A stretch of 64,000 bases of DNA from Myxococcus virescens (GTDB lineage Bacteria; Myxococcota; Myxococcia; Myxococcales; Myxococcaceae): the NCBI RefSeq assembly GCF_900101905.1, contig NZ_FNAJ01000007.1, positions 1 to 64,000 of the forward strand. Direction: 5' to 3'. The notes beneath the pieces were generated by a model. It worked only from the letters and a program-made list of their open reading frames with translations. It had not been told where the DNA came from and ran no database searches. Made by a program: the position numbers and the translations under genes. Each line of letters opens with the position of its first letter. Position 1 is the first letter of the stretch. This document shows positions 9,503 through 17,313 of this stretch, piece by piece.

Positions 9503-10030
9503 ATGAGCACTCTGAACAAACTGCAGCGTCCGGCGCGCTCGTGGCACCGCAAGAAGCGCGTAGGCCGCGGCCAGGGTAGTGGTCTTGGCAAGACGGCCGG
9601 CCGCGGTGGCAAGGGCCAGAAGGCCCGCACCGGCAACATGCGGTTCGAAGGCTTCGAGGGTGGCCAGAGCCCCCTGCAGCGGCGCCTGCCGAAGTTTGGC
9701 TTCACGCCGCCGAACCGGACGGTCTACGCGGTCGTCAACCTGTCGGACCTCGAGCAGCACTTCGATGCCGGCGCCACGGCGGACGTGGAGACGTTGCGCA
9801 AGGTCGGCCTGGTCAAGGGCCGCTACCACGGCGTGAAGCTGCTGGCCCGCGGCGAGCTGACCAAGAAGGTCACCGTGGTCGTGCACAAGGCGTCTGAGGC
9901 GGCGAAGGCGGCCATCCAGAAGGCGGGCGGCGCGGTGGAAGAGATTCCGCTGGTGGCCCACAAGCCGGAGTCCGCGGCCAAGGCGCACGCTGGCAAGGGC
10001 GTCAAGGCTCCTCGGCAGCCCAAGGCCTGA
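9503..10030 (+). CDS. rplO: 50S ribosomal protein L15
   Basis: L15, 175 residues, somewhat longer than the typical 145 owing to an Ala/Lys/Pro-rich C-terminal tail. The N-terminal glycine-rich segment (KKRVGRGQGSGLGKTAGRGG) and FEGGQSPLQRRLPKFGF are diagnostic. It is the last ribosomal gene before secY. Confidence 0.95.
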   Translation: MSTLNKLQRPARSWHRKKRVGRGQGSGLGKTAGRGGKGQKARTGNMRFEGFEGGQSPLQRRLPKFGFTPPNRTVYAVVNLSDLEQHFDAGATADVETLRKVGLVKGRYHGVKLLARGELTKKVTVVVHKASEAAKAAIQKAGGAVEEIPLVAHKPESAAKAHAGKGVKAPRQPKA

Positions 10031-10039
10031 GCGTGCCTG

Positions 10040-10067
10040 GCGCGCATCACTTGCTGGTGGTGCGCGC
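10040..10067 (+). promoter_or_regulatory. Hairpin after rplO
   Basis: An 11-bp stem with a G-U pair (10040-10050 with 10057-10067; core GCGCA/TGCGC and CAC/GTG) just after the rplO stop, without a T-run. A TAGGCT that resembles a -10 box follows at 10081-10086, but no good -35 is seen at the right distance. Confidence 0.4.
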
Positions 10068-10090
10068 AGTTTCGCTTGTGTAGGCTTCTG

Positions 10091-10125
10091 CGCCCCTTTC
10101 CCACTCGTGGAACAGGGGCGTTTTG
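10091..10125 (+). terminator. Terminator-like hairpin in the secY leader
   Basis: CGCCCC (10091-10096) pairs with GGGGCG (10115-10120), and CAC/GTG pair near the tip. TTTTG follows at once, the look of an intrinsic terminator. It lies 40 bases before the secY GTG, so it would act as an attenuator between the ribosomal genes and secY. Readthrough must be substantial if secY has no promoter of its own. Confidence 0.55.
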
Positions 10126-10164
10126 TCGTCCTGGCAGAACCCTCTCGAAGAGGATGGCTACCCC

Positions 10165-11511
10165 GTGGCTCTGAACGCCTTCGCCAACGTCTTCCGTATC
10201 GCTGAGCTGCGCAGTCGGCTCGCGTATACGCTCGCGCTGCTCGCCGTCTATCGCATCGGCATCTTCATCAACACGCCAGGCGTGGACCGTTCGGCGATGA
10301 ACGCGTTCATGGACGCCCAGAAGCAGTCGGGCGGCCTCGTCTCGCTGTTCAACCTCTTCTCCGGCGGCGCGCTGGAGCAGATGTCCATCTTCGGATTGGG
10401 CATCATGCCGTACGTCAGCGCCTCCATCATCATGCAGCTGCTCGCCGTGGTCGTACCCAGCCTGGAGCGGCTGCAGAAGGAAGGCGCCGGCGGCCGGCAG
10501 AAGATCAACCAGTACACCCGCTATGGCACGATCGCGCTCTCCGTCGTGCAGGGCATCGGCATCTCGCGGTGGCTGGCGTCGCTGGGCCGCTCCGACGGTG
10601 GCCAGAGCGGTTTCAACCAGGTGGTCGTCCCCGACGACAGCGCTTGGTTTACCTTCATGACGGTGGTCAGCCTCACGGCCGGCACGGCCTTCATCATGTG
10701 GCTGGGTGAGCGCATCACCGAGCGCGGCATCGGCAACGGCATCTCGCTCATCATCTTCGCCGGTATCGTGGCGGGCCTGCTCCCGGGCGCGAAGCAGCTG
10801 CTGGACCTGACCCGTCAGGACGTCATTTCGATGGCCGAGGTGCTCGCGCTGGTCGTCTTCATGCTCATCATCATCGCCGCGGTCGTCTACGTGGAGCGTG
10901 GCATGCGGCGCATCCCCATCCAGTACGCGAAGCGAATGGCGGGGCGGCGGATGTTCGCCGGCCAGGCGACGTACTTCCCGATGAAGGTGAACACCTCGGG
11001 CGTGATTCCCCCCATCTTCGCGGGCGCGGTGCTGTCCTTCCCGGCCACGCTGGGAACCTGGTTCCCGTTCCTGCAGGGATTCCAGCGCGCCATCGAAGGC
11101 AACCTGTGGATCTACAACGGGCTGTTCGTCGTGATGGTCATCTTCTTCGCCTACTTCTATACGGCGCTGACGTTCCGGCCGGACGACGTGGCGGACAACA
11201 TCAAGAAGCAGGGTGGCTACATCCCGGGCATCCGTCCGGGCCGTCAGACGGCGGAGTTCATCGAGCGCGTGCTCAACCGGCTCACGTTCGGTGGTGCCAT
11301 CTACCTGTCGGTCGTCTGCGTGATTCCGTCGGTCATCAGTGGCTTGCTGGGGGTGCGGTTCACCTTCGGCGGCACGGCGCTGCTGATCGTCGTGGGCGTG
11401 GCGTTGGATACGGTGCAGCAGATCGAGGGCCACCTCATCAGTCGTAACTACGAGGGCTTCGCCGGCCCTCGCGGCCCGCGCATCCGGGGCCGGGTGCGCG
11501 TGGCGGCCTGA
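10165..11511 (+). CDS. secY: Protein translocase subunit SecY
   Basis: SecY, 448 residues, the channel of the Sec translocon in the inner membrane. It has about ten hydrophobic segments. Family motifs include LALLAVYRIGIFINTPGVDR near the N-terminus, GLGIMPYVSASIIMQLLAVV, ERGIGNGISLIIFAGIVAGL and RPDDVADNIKKQGGYIPGIR. A TTG at 10123 opens the frame, but the GTG at 10165 follows GAGGATGG at a good distance and gives the expected start. A strong terminator follows before adk. Confidence 0.95.
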   Translation: MALNAFANVFRIAELRSRLAYTLALLAVYRIGIFINTPGVDRSAMNAFMDAQKQSGGLVSLFNLFSGGALEQMSIFGLGIMPYVSASIIMQLLAVVVPSLERLQKEGAGGRQKINQYTRYGTIALSVVQGIGISRWLASLGRSDGGQSGFNQVVVPDDSAWFTFMTVVSLTAGTAFIMWLGERITERGIGNGISLIIFAGIVAGLLPGAKQLLDLTRQDVISMAEVLALVVFMLIIIAAVVYVERGMRRIPIQYAKRMAGRRMFAGQATYFPMKVNTSGVIPPIFAGAVLSFPATLGTWFPFLQGFQRAIEGNLWIYNGLFVVMVIFFAYFYTALTFRPDDVADNIKKQGGYIPGIRPGRQTAEFIERVLNRLTFGGAIYLSVVCVIPSVISGLLGVRFTFGGTALLIVVGVALDTVQQIEGHLISRNYEGFAGPRGPRIRGRVRVAA

Positions 11512-11531
11512 GCCTCCGCGCGGGCGTTCCG

Positions 11532-11570
11532 GGCGCCTCTCCCCGTCGCGGGGAGGGGCGCCTCGTCGTT
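11532..11570 (+). terminator. Strong terminator between secY and adk
   Basis: GGCGCCTCTCCCCG (11532-11545) pairs with CGGGGAGGGGCGCC (11549-11562) over a three-base loop, followed by TCGTCGTT. This is a very stable stem and implies that adk may be transcribed from its own promoter in the 100 bases that follow, although no clear promoter was identified there. Confidence 0.65.
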
Positions 11571-11674
11571 CCCAGGCTAGGTGTTGTTCAAGGATATTCG
11601 CTGGTGCACACGGAGCGCGCTCGGGGGTTTGAGTCCTACGACTTCCGTGCCTTCCTTCGGAGCTGAGAGGACAC

Positions 11675-12322
11675 ATGAACCTGATCCTGTTGGGGCCGCC
11701 GAACGCGGGGAAGGGGACACAGGCGAAGCGCCTGTTCGCCGACTTCCAGATCCCCCAGATCTCCACCGGGGACATCCTCCGCAAAGCAGTCGCGGAGGGC
11801 ACGGAACTGGGCAGGGTGGCTGGCCCGCTCATGGCCGCCGGGCAGTACGTCCCGGACGACGTCGTGATCGGTATCGTCGAGGAGCGCCTCAAGGAGGCGG
11901 ACGTGGCCAAGGGCTTCGTCCTGGACGGCTTTCCGCGCACGCCGGGCCAGGCGGACGCGCTGGACAAGATGCTGGGTCGCCTGGGCAAGCAGCTGAGCGC
12001 CGTCATCTCGCTCGAGGTGCCGCACGCGAAGCTGGTGGAGCGCGGCTCCGGCCGGCGGGTCTGCCCGGTGGATGGCAGCGTCTACCACGTCTACCAGAGC
12101 CCGCCGAAGCGGGCGGGGTACTGTGACAAGTGCAATACCGGGCTTGTCCAGCGCCCGGATGATATGCCCGAGGTCATCGAGAAGCGCCTTCAGAAGTACG
12201 ACTCGGAGACGGCGCCGCTGAAGGCCTTTTATGAGAAGAAGGGCCTGCTCAAGAGCGTGGACGGCGTGGGCACGCCCGAGGGTATCTACGAAGAGATCAA
12301 GGCCGCTGCGGGCAAGGCCTGA
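11675..12322 (+). CDS. adk: Adenylate kinase with zinc-type LID
   Basis: Adenylate kinase, 215 residues (long form), which interconverts ATP, AMP and ADP. The P-loop GPPNAGKGTQ is at residues 7-16, and the AMP-binding FVLDGFPRTPGQ follows near 81. The LID holds Cys130, Asp133, Cys150 and Cys153 in the C-x2-x16-x2 spacing known from zinc-binding bacilli enzymes. Here the one aspartate occupies the second rather than the fourth position. The start ATG follows GCTGAGAGGAC. adk after secY is a common gene order. Confidence 0.96.
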   Translation: MNLILLGPPNAGKGTQAKRLFADFQIPQISTGDILRKAVAEGTELGRVAGPLMAAGQYVPDDVVIGIVEERLKEADVAKGFVLDGFPRTPGQADALDKMLGRLGKQLSAVISLEVPHAKLVERGSGRRVCPVDGSVYHVYQSPPKRAGYCDKCNTGLVQRPDDMPEVIEKRLQKYDSETAPLKAFYEKKGLLKSVDGVGTPEGIYEEIKAAAGKA

Positions 12323-12604
12323 TCCATCTGGCGGGTGGGGTGCCGGCCTGGCTGGTACCTCCTCGCCGGTTCGTCGCTGAAGCGACGGAGCTTGTTTCCG
12401 GAGGCCATGGGGAGCTCCTGCCTGGGGGGATCTGGACTCCCGTCCGGGACAGGCGCATTTTCACCCCGCCGGGAGAGCACCCGTTCCAGGTGTGGACCTT
12501 GACGTAGGTCTCACAGATTGAGTTGATTTTGCCATGACTGCGGGTGAAGTAGCCCGCTGTTATGTGGGGTTAGTAGGAAACCAAGTTTTGCAGTCGCGCG
12601 ACGC
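12323..12604 (+). other. Gene-free spacer after adk
   Basis: No convincing gene is seen. The region contains a small hairpin CGTCGC-TGAA-GCGACG (12372-12387) that may end adk mRNA, a GGAGCT/AGCTCC repeat, and GCGGG/CCCGC around 12541-12557. Short open frames crossing it have no ribosome-binding site or family resemblance. Confidence 0.4.
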
Positions 12605-12633
12605 TTGCCACTTGCGGACCAAAGTGCTATCCC
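12605..12633 (+). promoter_or_regulatory. Candidate sigma-A promoter of infA
   Basis: TTGCCA (12605-12610), a 17-nt spacer and TATCCC (12628-12633), followed by GCCGCGCTTCC. The start would give a leader of about 40 bases to the infA TTG. The sequence after the -10 resembles that at the rpsJ and rplC promoters. Confidence 0.5.
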
Positions 12634-12679
12634 GCCGCGCTTCCAAGAGGTTCGTGGTCCGGGGAAGAGAGTCTGACGC

Positions 12680-12898
12680 TTGCCGAAGGATGATTCCATC
12701 GAAGTCGAGGGGACCGTGATGGAGCCCCTCCCGAACGCGATGTTCCGCGTGGTGCTGGACAACGGCCACAAGGTGCTCGCGCACATCTCGGGCAAGATGA
12801 GGATGCACTTCATCCGCATCCTCCCGGGTGACAAGGTGAAGGTCGAACTGTCTCCGTACGACCTGACGCGCGGGCGGATCACGTACCGGGCGAAGTAG
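12680..12898 (+). CDS. infA: Translation initiation factor IF-1
   Basis: IF-1, 72 residues, a single OB-fold that covers the 30S A site during initiation. [40 protein letters not shown] and [11 protein letters not shown] match the family closely. The start is TTG, preceded by GGGGAAGAGAG; the usual M-x-K-x-D/E N-terminus supports it. Confidence 0.96.
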   Translation: MPKDDSIEVEGTVMEPLPNAMFRVVLDNGHKVLAHISGKMRMHFIRILPGDKVKVELSPYDLTRGRITYRAK

Positions 12899-12971
12899 TA
12901 GGGTGCACCCGCCTGGGAATGGCGGGCCGCCCGTTGGGCTTTTCTTTAGCTGAGGAAGGAAGTTCGCTCCA

Positions 12972-13088
12972 ATGAAGGTACGGGCGTCCGTCAAGAAGAT
13001 CTGCGACAAGTGCAAGATTGTTCGCCGTAAGGGAATCGTGCGCATCATTTGCGCCTCCAACCCCCGGCACAAGCAGCGCCAGGGCTAA
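12972..13088 (+). CDS. rpmJ: 50S ribosomal protein L36, zinc-binding form
   Basis: L36, 38 residues, the smallest ribosomal protein. It begins [20 protein letters not shown] and ends NPRHKQRQG. Cys11, Cys14, Cys27 and His33 form the C-C-C-H zinc site, so this is the C+ form. AGGAAGGAAG precedes the ATG by about eight bases. A short GCCC/GGGC stem with TTTTCTTT at 12929-12946 lies in the spacer upstream. Confidence 0.95.
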   Translation: MKVRASVKKICDKCKIVRRKGIVRIICASNPRHKQRQG

Positions 13089-13142
13089 CGGCCAAGCGGC
13101 CGTTGGCTTCAGACCAACTCCACCTAAGAAGGAAGACCGAAG

Positions 13143-13526
13143 ATGGCTCGTATCGCCGGCATCGATCTGCCGCCCAACAAGCGCGCGGTGATCTCGCTCC
13201 AGTACATCTACGGGATCGGCAACAAGTCCGCGCAAGACATCATTGCTGCGGCGGGCATCGATCCCACGACCCGGACCAAGGACCTCACCGAGGAGCAGGC
13301 CCGCAAGATCCGCGAGATCATCGAGGCCAGCTACAAGGTGGAGGGCGACCTCCGGCGCGAAGTCACCATGAACATCAAGCGGCTGATGGACCTGGGTTGC
13401 TACCGGGGCCTTCGTCACCGCAAGGGCCTGCCGGTTCGTGGCCAGCGGACCCACACCAACGCGCGTACCCGCAAGGGTCCGAAGCGGGGCATCGTCCGGG
13501 CGAAGCCGGCAGCTCCGGCCCGGTAA
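13143..13526 (+). CDS. rpsM: 30S ribosomal protein S13
   Basis: S13, 127 residues, contacting the P-site tRNA and the 50[41 protein letters not shown] and the C-terminal [20 protein letters not shown] with RTRKGP are standard. It heads the alpha-operon part of the cluster. Confidence 0.97.
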   Translation: MARIAGIDLPPNKRAVISLQYIYGIGNKSAQDIIAAAGIDPTTRTKDLTEEQARKIREIIEASYKVEGDLRREVTMNIKRLMDLGCYRGLRHRKGLPVRGQRTHTNARTRKGPKRGIVRAKPAAPAR

Positions 13527-13587
13527 ACGCAGCGCTGGCCCGTAAGGTGCCAGCGTCGATCACCTCCTCCCAGGAGCAGCAACTCAC

Positions 13588-14028
13588 ATGGCTGACGAGA
13601 TCAATACTTCGGCTGCGGCGTCCACGGGCGCCGAGGGCGAGGCCCCTGCCGCGAAGAAGTCGAAGCGCAAGGGCAAGAAGAACATCCTCAACGGCGTGGT
13701 CCACATCCAGTCCACGTTCAACAACACCATCATCACGATCACGGACGTGTCCGGGAACGTGATCTCCTGGTCGTCCGCCGGGGCGCGTGGCTTCAAGGGA
13801 AGCCGCAAGTCCACCCCGTTCGCGGCGCAGGTGGCCGCTGGCGACGCCGCGGCGAAGGCGATGGAGCACGGCCTGAAGAACGTGTCCGTGTTCGTGAAGG
13901 GCCCGGGCGCGGGCCGCGAGTCGGCGCTGCGCGCGCTGGCCGCCGCCGGTCTGAAGATCAACCTCATCCGCGACGTGACGCCCATCCCGCACAACGGATG
14001 CCGTCAGCCCAAGCGTCGCCGCGTCTAA
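13588..14028 (+). CDS. rpsK: 30S ribosomal protein S11
   Basis: S11, 146 residues, at the 30S platform. The core [40 protein letters not shown] and [18 protein letters not shown] is conserved. An N-terminal tail of about 32 residues rich in Ala, Glu and Lys precedes it, longer than usual. The start ATG follows CAGGAG. Confidence 0.96.
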
Positions 14029-14097
14029 CCCCTTCGTCAGGGCTGCCCTTGCACCTTGGTGTGGGGGCGGCTCCAGATCACCTCTAAGGACCTCTCA

Positions 14098-14724
14098 ATG
14101 GCTCGTTACACTGCCAGCGCCTGCCGCATCTGCCGGCGCGAAAACCTGAAGATGTACCTCAAGGGCGACCGTTGCTACACGGACAAGTGCGCCATTGAGC
14201 GCCGCCCCTATCCCCCGGGTCAGCACGGCCAGGGCCGCGTGAAGTTCTCCGGCTACGGCGTGCAGCTGCGCGAGAAGCAGAAGGTCAAGCGCATGTACGG
14301 CCTGCTGGAGAACCAGTTCCGCGGCTACTACCACCGCGCGTCCGCCGCCAAGGGCAAGACGGGTGAGAACCTCCTGCAGCAGCTGGAGCTCCGTCTGGAC
14401 AACGTGGTGTTCCGCATGGGCTTCGCGGACACGCGCAACGAGGCGCGCCAGCTGGTGCGTCACGGTCACTTCCAGGTGAACGGCCGCAAGGTGAACATCC
14501 CCTCGTTCGCCGTGAAGCCGGGCACCGCGGTGGAGGTGGTGGAGAAGAGCCGCAAGGTGCTCCGCATCTCCGAGGCGCTGGAGACGGTGGACCGCCGTGG
14601 CGTTCCGCAGTGGATCTCCCTGGACAAGAAGGCGTTCAAGGGCACGGTCACCACGGTTCCGAACCGTGAGGACCTGACGATGCCCATCTCCGAGCAGCTC
14701 ATCGTCGAGCTCTACTCGAAGTAA
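14098..14724 (+). CDS. rpsD: 30S ribosomal protein S4, zinc-binding form
   Basis: S4, 208 residues, a primary assembly protein. The N-terminus carries four cysteines (CRIC near residue 9, then C and C in GDRCYTDKC), the C+ zinc form. The S4 RNA-binding domain is seen in [20 protein letters not shown] and [26 protein letters not shown] precedes the ATG at 14098. Confidence 0.96.
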   Translation: MARYTASACRICRRENLKMYLKGDRCYTDKCAIERRPYPPGQHGQGRVKFSGYGVQLREKQKVKRMYGLLENQFRGYYHRASAAKGKTGENLLQQLELRLDNVVFRMGFADTRNEARQLVRHGHFQVNGRKVNIPSFAVKPGTAVEVVEKSRKVLRISEALETVDRRGVPQWISLDKKAFKGTVTTVPNREDLTMPISEQLIVELYSK

Positions 14725-14744
14725 GCACGCTGGATGTCGCAGTG

Positions 14745-14780
14745 GACGCCCTGGCCGCCGAGGCCGGGGCGTCTTGCTTT
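14745..14780 (+). terminator. Terminator-like hairpin between rpsD and rpoA
   Basis: GACGCCC (14745-14751) and GGCC (14753-14756) pair with GGCC (14762-14765) and GGGCGTC (14767-14773). TTGCTTT follows. This looks like an intrinsic terminator or attenuator inside the alpha operon. rpoA would need readthrough or a promoter in the remaining 88 bases, where none is obvious. Confidence 0.55.
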
Positions 14781-14867
14781 CAAGCAGTCGCAGTCCCCGC
14801 GTGCGCATCCTCCCGCCAGGCCGGTGGGTAAGTCGGTGGTGCGGCACGAACCGAGGAGCGGTACACC

Positions 14868-15890
14868 ATGGCTGATACGTTCGTTGCGAAGAACTGGCGT
14901 GACCTGATCAAGCCCCGTCGCATGGAGGTGGATCAGGACAGCGCGACCCCCACCTACGGCAAGTTCGTCGCGGAGCCGCTCGAGCGCGGTTTCGGTACGA
15001 CGCTGGGCAACTCGCTCCGCCGGGTGCTGCTGTCGTCGCTGCAGGGCGCCGCCATCACCACCGTCAAGATTGAAGGCGTGGACCACGAGTTCACGACCAT
15101 CCCCGAGGTGTCCGAGGACGTCACGGACGTCGTGCTGAACCTGAAGGAAGTCCTCCTTCGGATGCACACGAACGAGACGAAGACGCTCCGCATCGAGGCG
15201 GAGGGCCCCAAGGAGGTCAAGGCCGGTGACATCATCACCGACCCGGACACCGAGATCCTCAACCCGGGCCACCACATCTGCACCATCTCCGAGGGTGGCA
15301 AGCTCCGCATGGAGCTGACCTGCCGCCGCGGCCGTGGTTACACGCCGGCCAACGTGAACAAGGTCGCCGGTTCGCCCATCGGCACCATTCCCATCGACTC
15401 GCTGTTCTCGCCCATCCGCAAGGTGAACTACCAGGTCACCAACGCGCGCGTCGGTCAGGTCACGGACTTCGACAAGCTGTCGCTCGAGGTCTGGACGGAC
15501 GGCTCCGTGTCCCCGCAGGACGCGGTGGCGTACGCGGCGAAGATCATCAAGGAGCAGCTCACCGTCTTCGTGAACTTCGACGAGACGGAGGAGCCCGTCG
15601 TCGCCGAGGCGCCGAAGGAAGAGGCGAAGCTGAACGAGAACCTGTTCCGCTCGGTGGATGAGCTCGAGCTGTCGGTCCGCTCGGCGAACTGCCTGCAGCA
15701 GGCGAACATCAAGTCCATTGGCGACCTCGTGCAGCGCACCGAGGCCGAGATGCTCAAGACGAAGAACTTCGGCCGCAAGTCTCTGAAGGAGATCAAGGAG
15801 ATCCTCGCGGAGATGGGCTTGTCGCTGGGCATGAAGCTGGAGAACTGGCCGCCGAAGCAGGCGCCGGCTCCCGCGCAGCCGAAGGCGTAG
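14868..15890 (+). CDS. rpoA: DNA-directed RNA polymerase subunit alpha
   Basis: RNA polymerase alpha, 340 residues. The N-terminal dimerisation domain includes [20 protein letters not shown] and [20 protein letters not shown]. The C-terminal domain, which contacts UP elements and activators, spans roughly residues 250-325 ([40 protein letters not shown]). A short Pro/Ala tail ends the protein. AGGAGCGG precedes the ATG. Confidence 0.97.
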   Translation: MADTFVAKNWRDLIKPRRMEVDQDSATPTYGKFVAEPLERGFGTTLGNSLRRVLLSSLQGAAITTVKIEGVDHEFTTIPEVSEDVTDVVLNLKEVLLRMHTNETKTLRIEAEGPKEVKAGDIITDPDTEILNPGHHICTISEGGKLRMELTCRRGRGYTPANVNKVAGSPIGTIPIDSLFSPIRKVNYQVTNARVGQVTDFDKLSLEVWTDGSVSPQDAVAYAAKIIKEQLTVFVNFDETEEPVVAEAPKEEAKLNENLFRSVDELELSVRSANCLQQANIKSIGDLVQRTEAEMLKTKNFGRKSLKEIKEILAEMGLSLGMKLENWPPKQAPAPAQPKA

Positions 15891-16042
15891 TAGGGTTCAC
15901 GCAGGGCCTCCCCACGTGGCCGCGGTACGGCGGTCAGCGGCGCGAGGGGAGGGGGCTGGGACGTCTTCCGGTCCGAATGACAGCGGCGGGCCTCGTGCCG
16001 GGTCCGCCCATCCCACCCGGTACCTGATACGGCCGGAGTGGT

Positions 16043-16066
16043 GGAGTCCTCACCAGGACTCCGGAG
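16043..16066 (+). promoter_or_regulatory. Perfect hairpin abutting the rplQ ribosome-binding site
   Basis: GGAGTCCT (16043-16050) pairs perfectly with AGGACTCC (16055-16062) over CACC. The Shine-Dalgarno GGAG (16063-16066) begins on the next base, eight bases before the ATG at 16074. The geometry could limit or time ribosome access to rplQ. Whether anything regulates it is unknown. Confidence 0.5.
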
Positions 16067-16073
16067 CACGACG

Positions 16074-16493
16074 ATGCGCCATAAGGTCGGACAGAGGAAG
16101 CTTCACCGCAGCACGAGCCACCGGCTCGCGATGCTCAACAACATGGTGACCTCGCTGTTGGAGCACCAGGCCATCCGCACCACGCTTCCCAAGGCCAAGG
16201 AGGCCCGGAAGATCGCGGAGCGGATCATCACCCTGGGTAAGCGTGGCGGCCTCGCCAACGTTCGCCTGGCGGCCCGTACGGTCAAGGACCGCGACGTGCT
16301 GCAGAAGGTGTTCGGCGAGTACAAGGACCGGTACGCCAGCCGTCCCGGTGGCTACACCCGCATCGTTCGGCTCGGCTTCCGCCGGGGCGACGCCGCGGAG
16401 ATGGCCCTCCTGGAGCTCGTGGACCGGCCGGAGAAGGCCGCTCCCGTCGACACCGAGGCGGCTGCGCCTGCGGAAGAGACGAAGGCGGAGTAG
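16074..16493 (+). CDS. rplQ: 50S ribosomal protein L17
   Basis: L17, 139 residues. The conserved part [40 protein letters not shown] and the [20 protein letters not shown] end are clear. An acidic Ala/Glu tail of about 20 residues follows. It closes the alpha operon and is followed by two hairpins. Confidence 0.96.
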   Translation: MRHKVGQRKLHRSTSHRLAMLNNMVTSLLEHQAIRTTLPKAKEARKIAERIITLGKRGGLANVRLAARTVKDRDVLQKVFGEYKDRYASRPGGYTRIVRLGFRRGDAAEMALLELVDRPEKAAPVDTEAAAPAEETKAE

Positions 16494-16516
16494 TCCAGTA
16501 CGGACTGCATACCTGG

Positions 16517-16578
16517 CCCCTTCGTGAGAAGGGGCTGGGAGCAACGCGAGGGCGCGCTTCCGAGAGGAAGGGCGCCCT
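16517..16578 (+). terminator. Tandem terminator hairpins ending the alpha operon
   Basis: CCCCTTC (16517-16523) pairs with GAAGGGG (16528-16534) over GTGA. A second stem pairs 16549-16561 with 16566-16578 (AGGGCGCGCTTCC with GGAAGGGCGCCCT) over GAGA with one mismatch, and TCGTGTTT follows. The next gene is convergent, so these may work in both directions. Confidence 0.65.
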
Positions 16579-16596
16579 TCGTGTTTCCACGGCGGA

Positions 16597-17277
16597 CTAC
16601 CGCTGCGGCTTGTGAATGCGCTCCCAGGCGGCGTTGAGGTCCTCTGTGAGGTCCGCGCTGTCATCCCGGCTGCGCATCTGGATGGACTGGAAGCGGAGGT
16701 CCGCGGGCGCGGCGCCGCTGGAGCCCATCAGCTGCTTGGGGGTGATGGTGATGAACTCACCCGGGGCCACCGTCAGCACCGCCGCCTGGTACTGCCCGTT
16801 GACGGTGAGGGTGACGTCGTACCAGGGCTCCTTGCTCTCGTTCCAGATGGTGACCGAGGGCCGGTCCAACCTGTCACTGAGCACCAGGCGCGCGTCCATG
16901 TCCCCCTTGCGCACCGTGCTGCCCGGGCACGCAATGGCCAGGCTCGCCACCGTCATCACCAGCCAGCCGGCGATGATGGACGCCTTGTATTTGAAGAAGC
17001 GGTCGCTCCGCCGGAAGTCCGCGACCAGCTCCTTGAGGATGGAGAGGCCATTGAGGAGGTGGTTCGACGCATCTCCCGCCAGGCGCTTCCCCAGTGGGCC
17101 GTCTGGCTTCTCCTTCAGGAGCGGCTCGGCGCGCGCGGCGGACATCACCCGCAGGTTGGACTGGCTGGGTGCGCGTGGCATGCCGGGGTTCGTCGGCGTG
17201 CGCGGCTGAGAGCCAGACGGAGACGCCGCCCGAGGAGGCTGCGTTCCAGGCTGGGGGGGCTTGCGACCGTCGCTCAT
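16597..17277 (-). CDS. Membrane-anchored protein of unknown function
   Basis: 226 residues, family not recognised. The first 50 residues are Pro/Ser/Gly-rich and probably disordered. A region to about residue 95 contains SNHLLNGLSILKELVADFRR. One membrane helix follows at about 99-117 (SIIAGWLVMTVASLAIAC). The rest (120-226) looks like a beta-rich domain with SVTIWNESKEPWYDVTLTVN, suggesting an Ig-like or carboxypeptidase-like fold outside the membrane. A TACACT lies nine bases upstream of the ATG with no Shine-Dalgarno, so the mRNA may be leaderless. The location may be cytoplasm-to-periplasm; the role is unknown. Confidence 0.8.
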   Translation of the reverse strand: MSDGRKPPQPGTQPPRAASPSGSQPRTPTNPGMPRAPSQSNLRVMSAARAEPLLKEKPDGPLGKRLAGDASNHLLNGLSILKELVADFRRSDRFFKYKASIIAGWLVMTVASLAIACPGSTVRKGDMDARLVLSDRLDRPSVTIWNESKEPWYDVTLTVNGQYQAAVLTVAPGEFITITPKQLMGSSGAAPADLRFQSIQMRSRDDSADLTEDLNAAWERIHKPQR

Positions 17278-17313
17278 CGGACAACGAGTGTAGAGGGCTG
17301 GGCCCGTGGATGG

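Noticed and set aside
9823..12006. Open frame of 727 codons on the minus strand over rplO, secY and adk
   Set aside because: It covers three certain genes on the other strand; its translation is low-complexity and His/Arg/Asp-rich.
12334..12352. Sigma-54-like TGGCGGGTGGGGTGCC after adk
   Set aside because: The spacing fits but the -12 lacks TTGC, and infA has a better sigma-A promoter further down.
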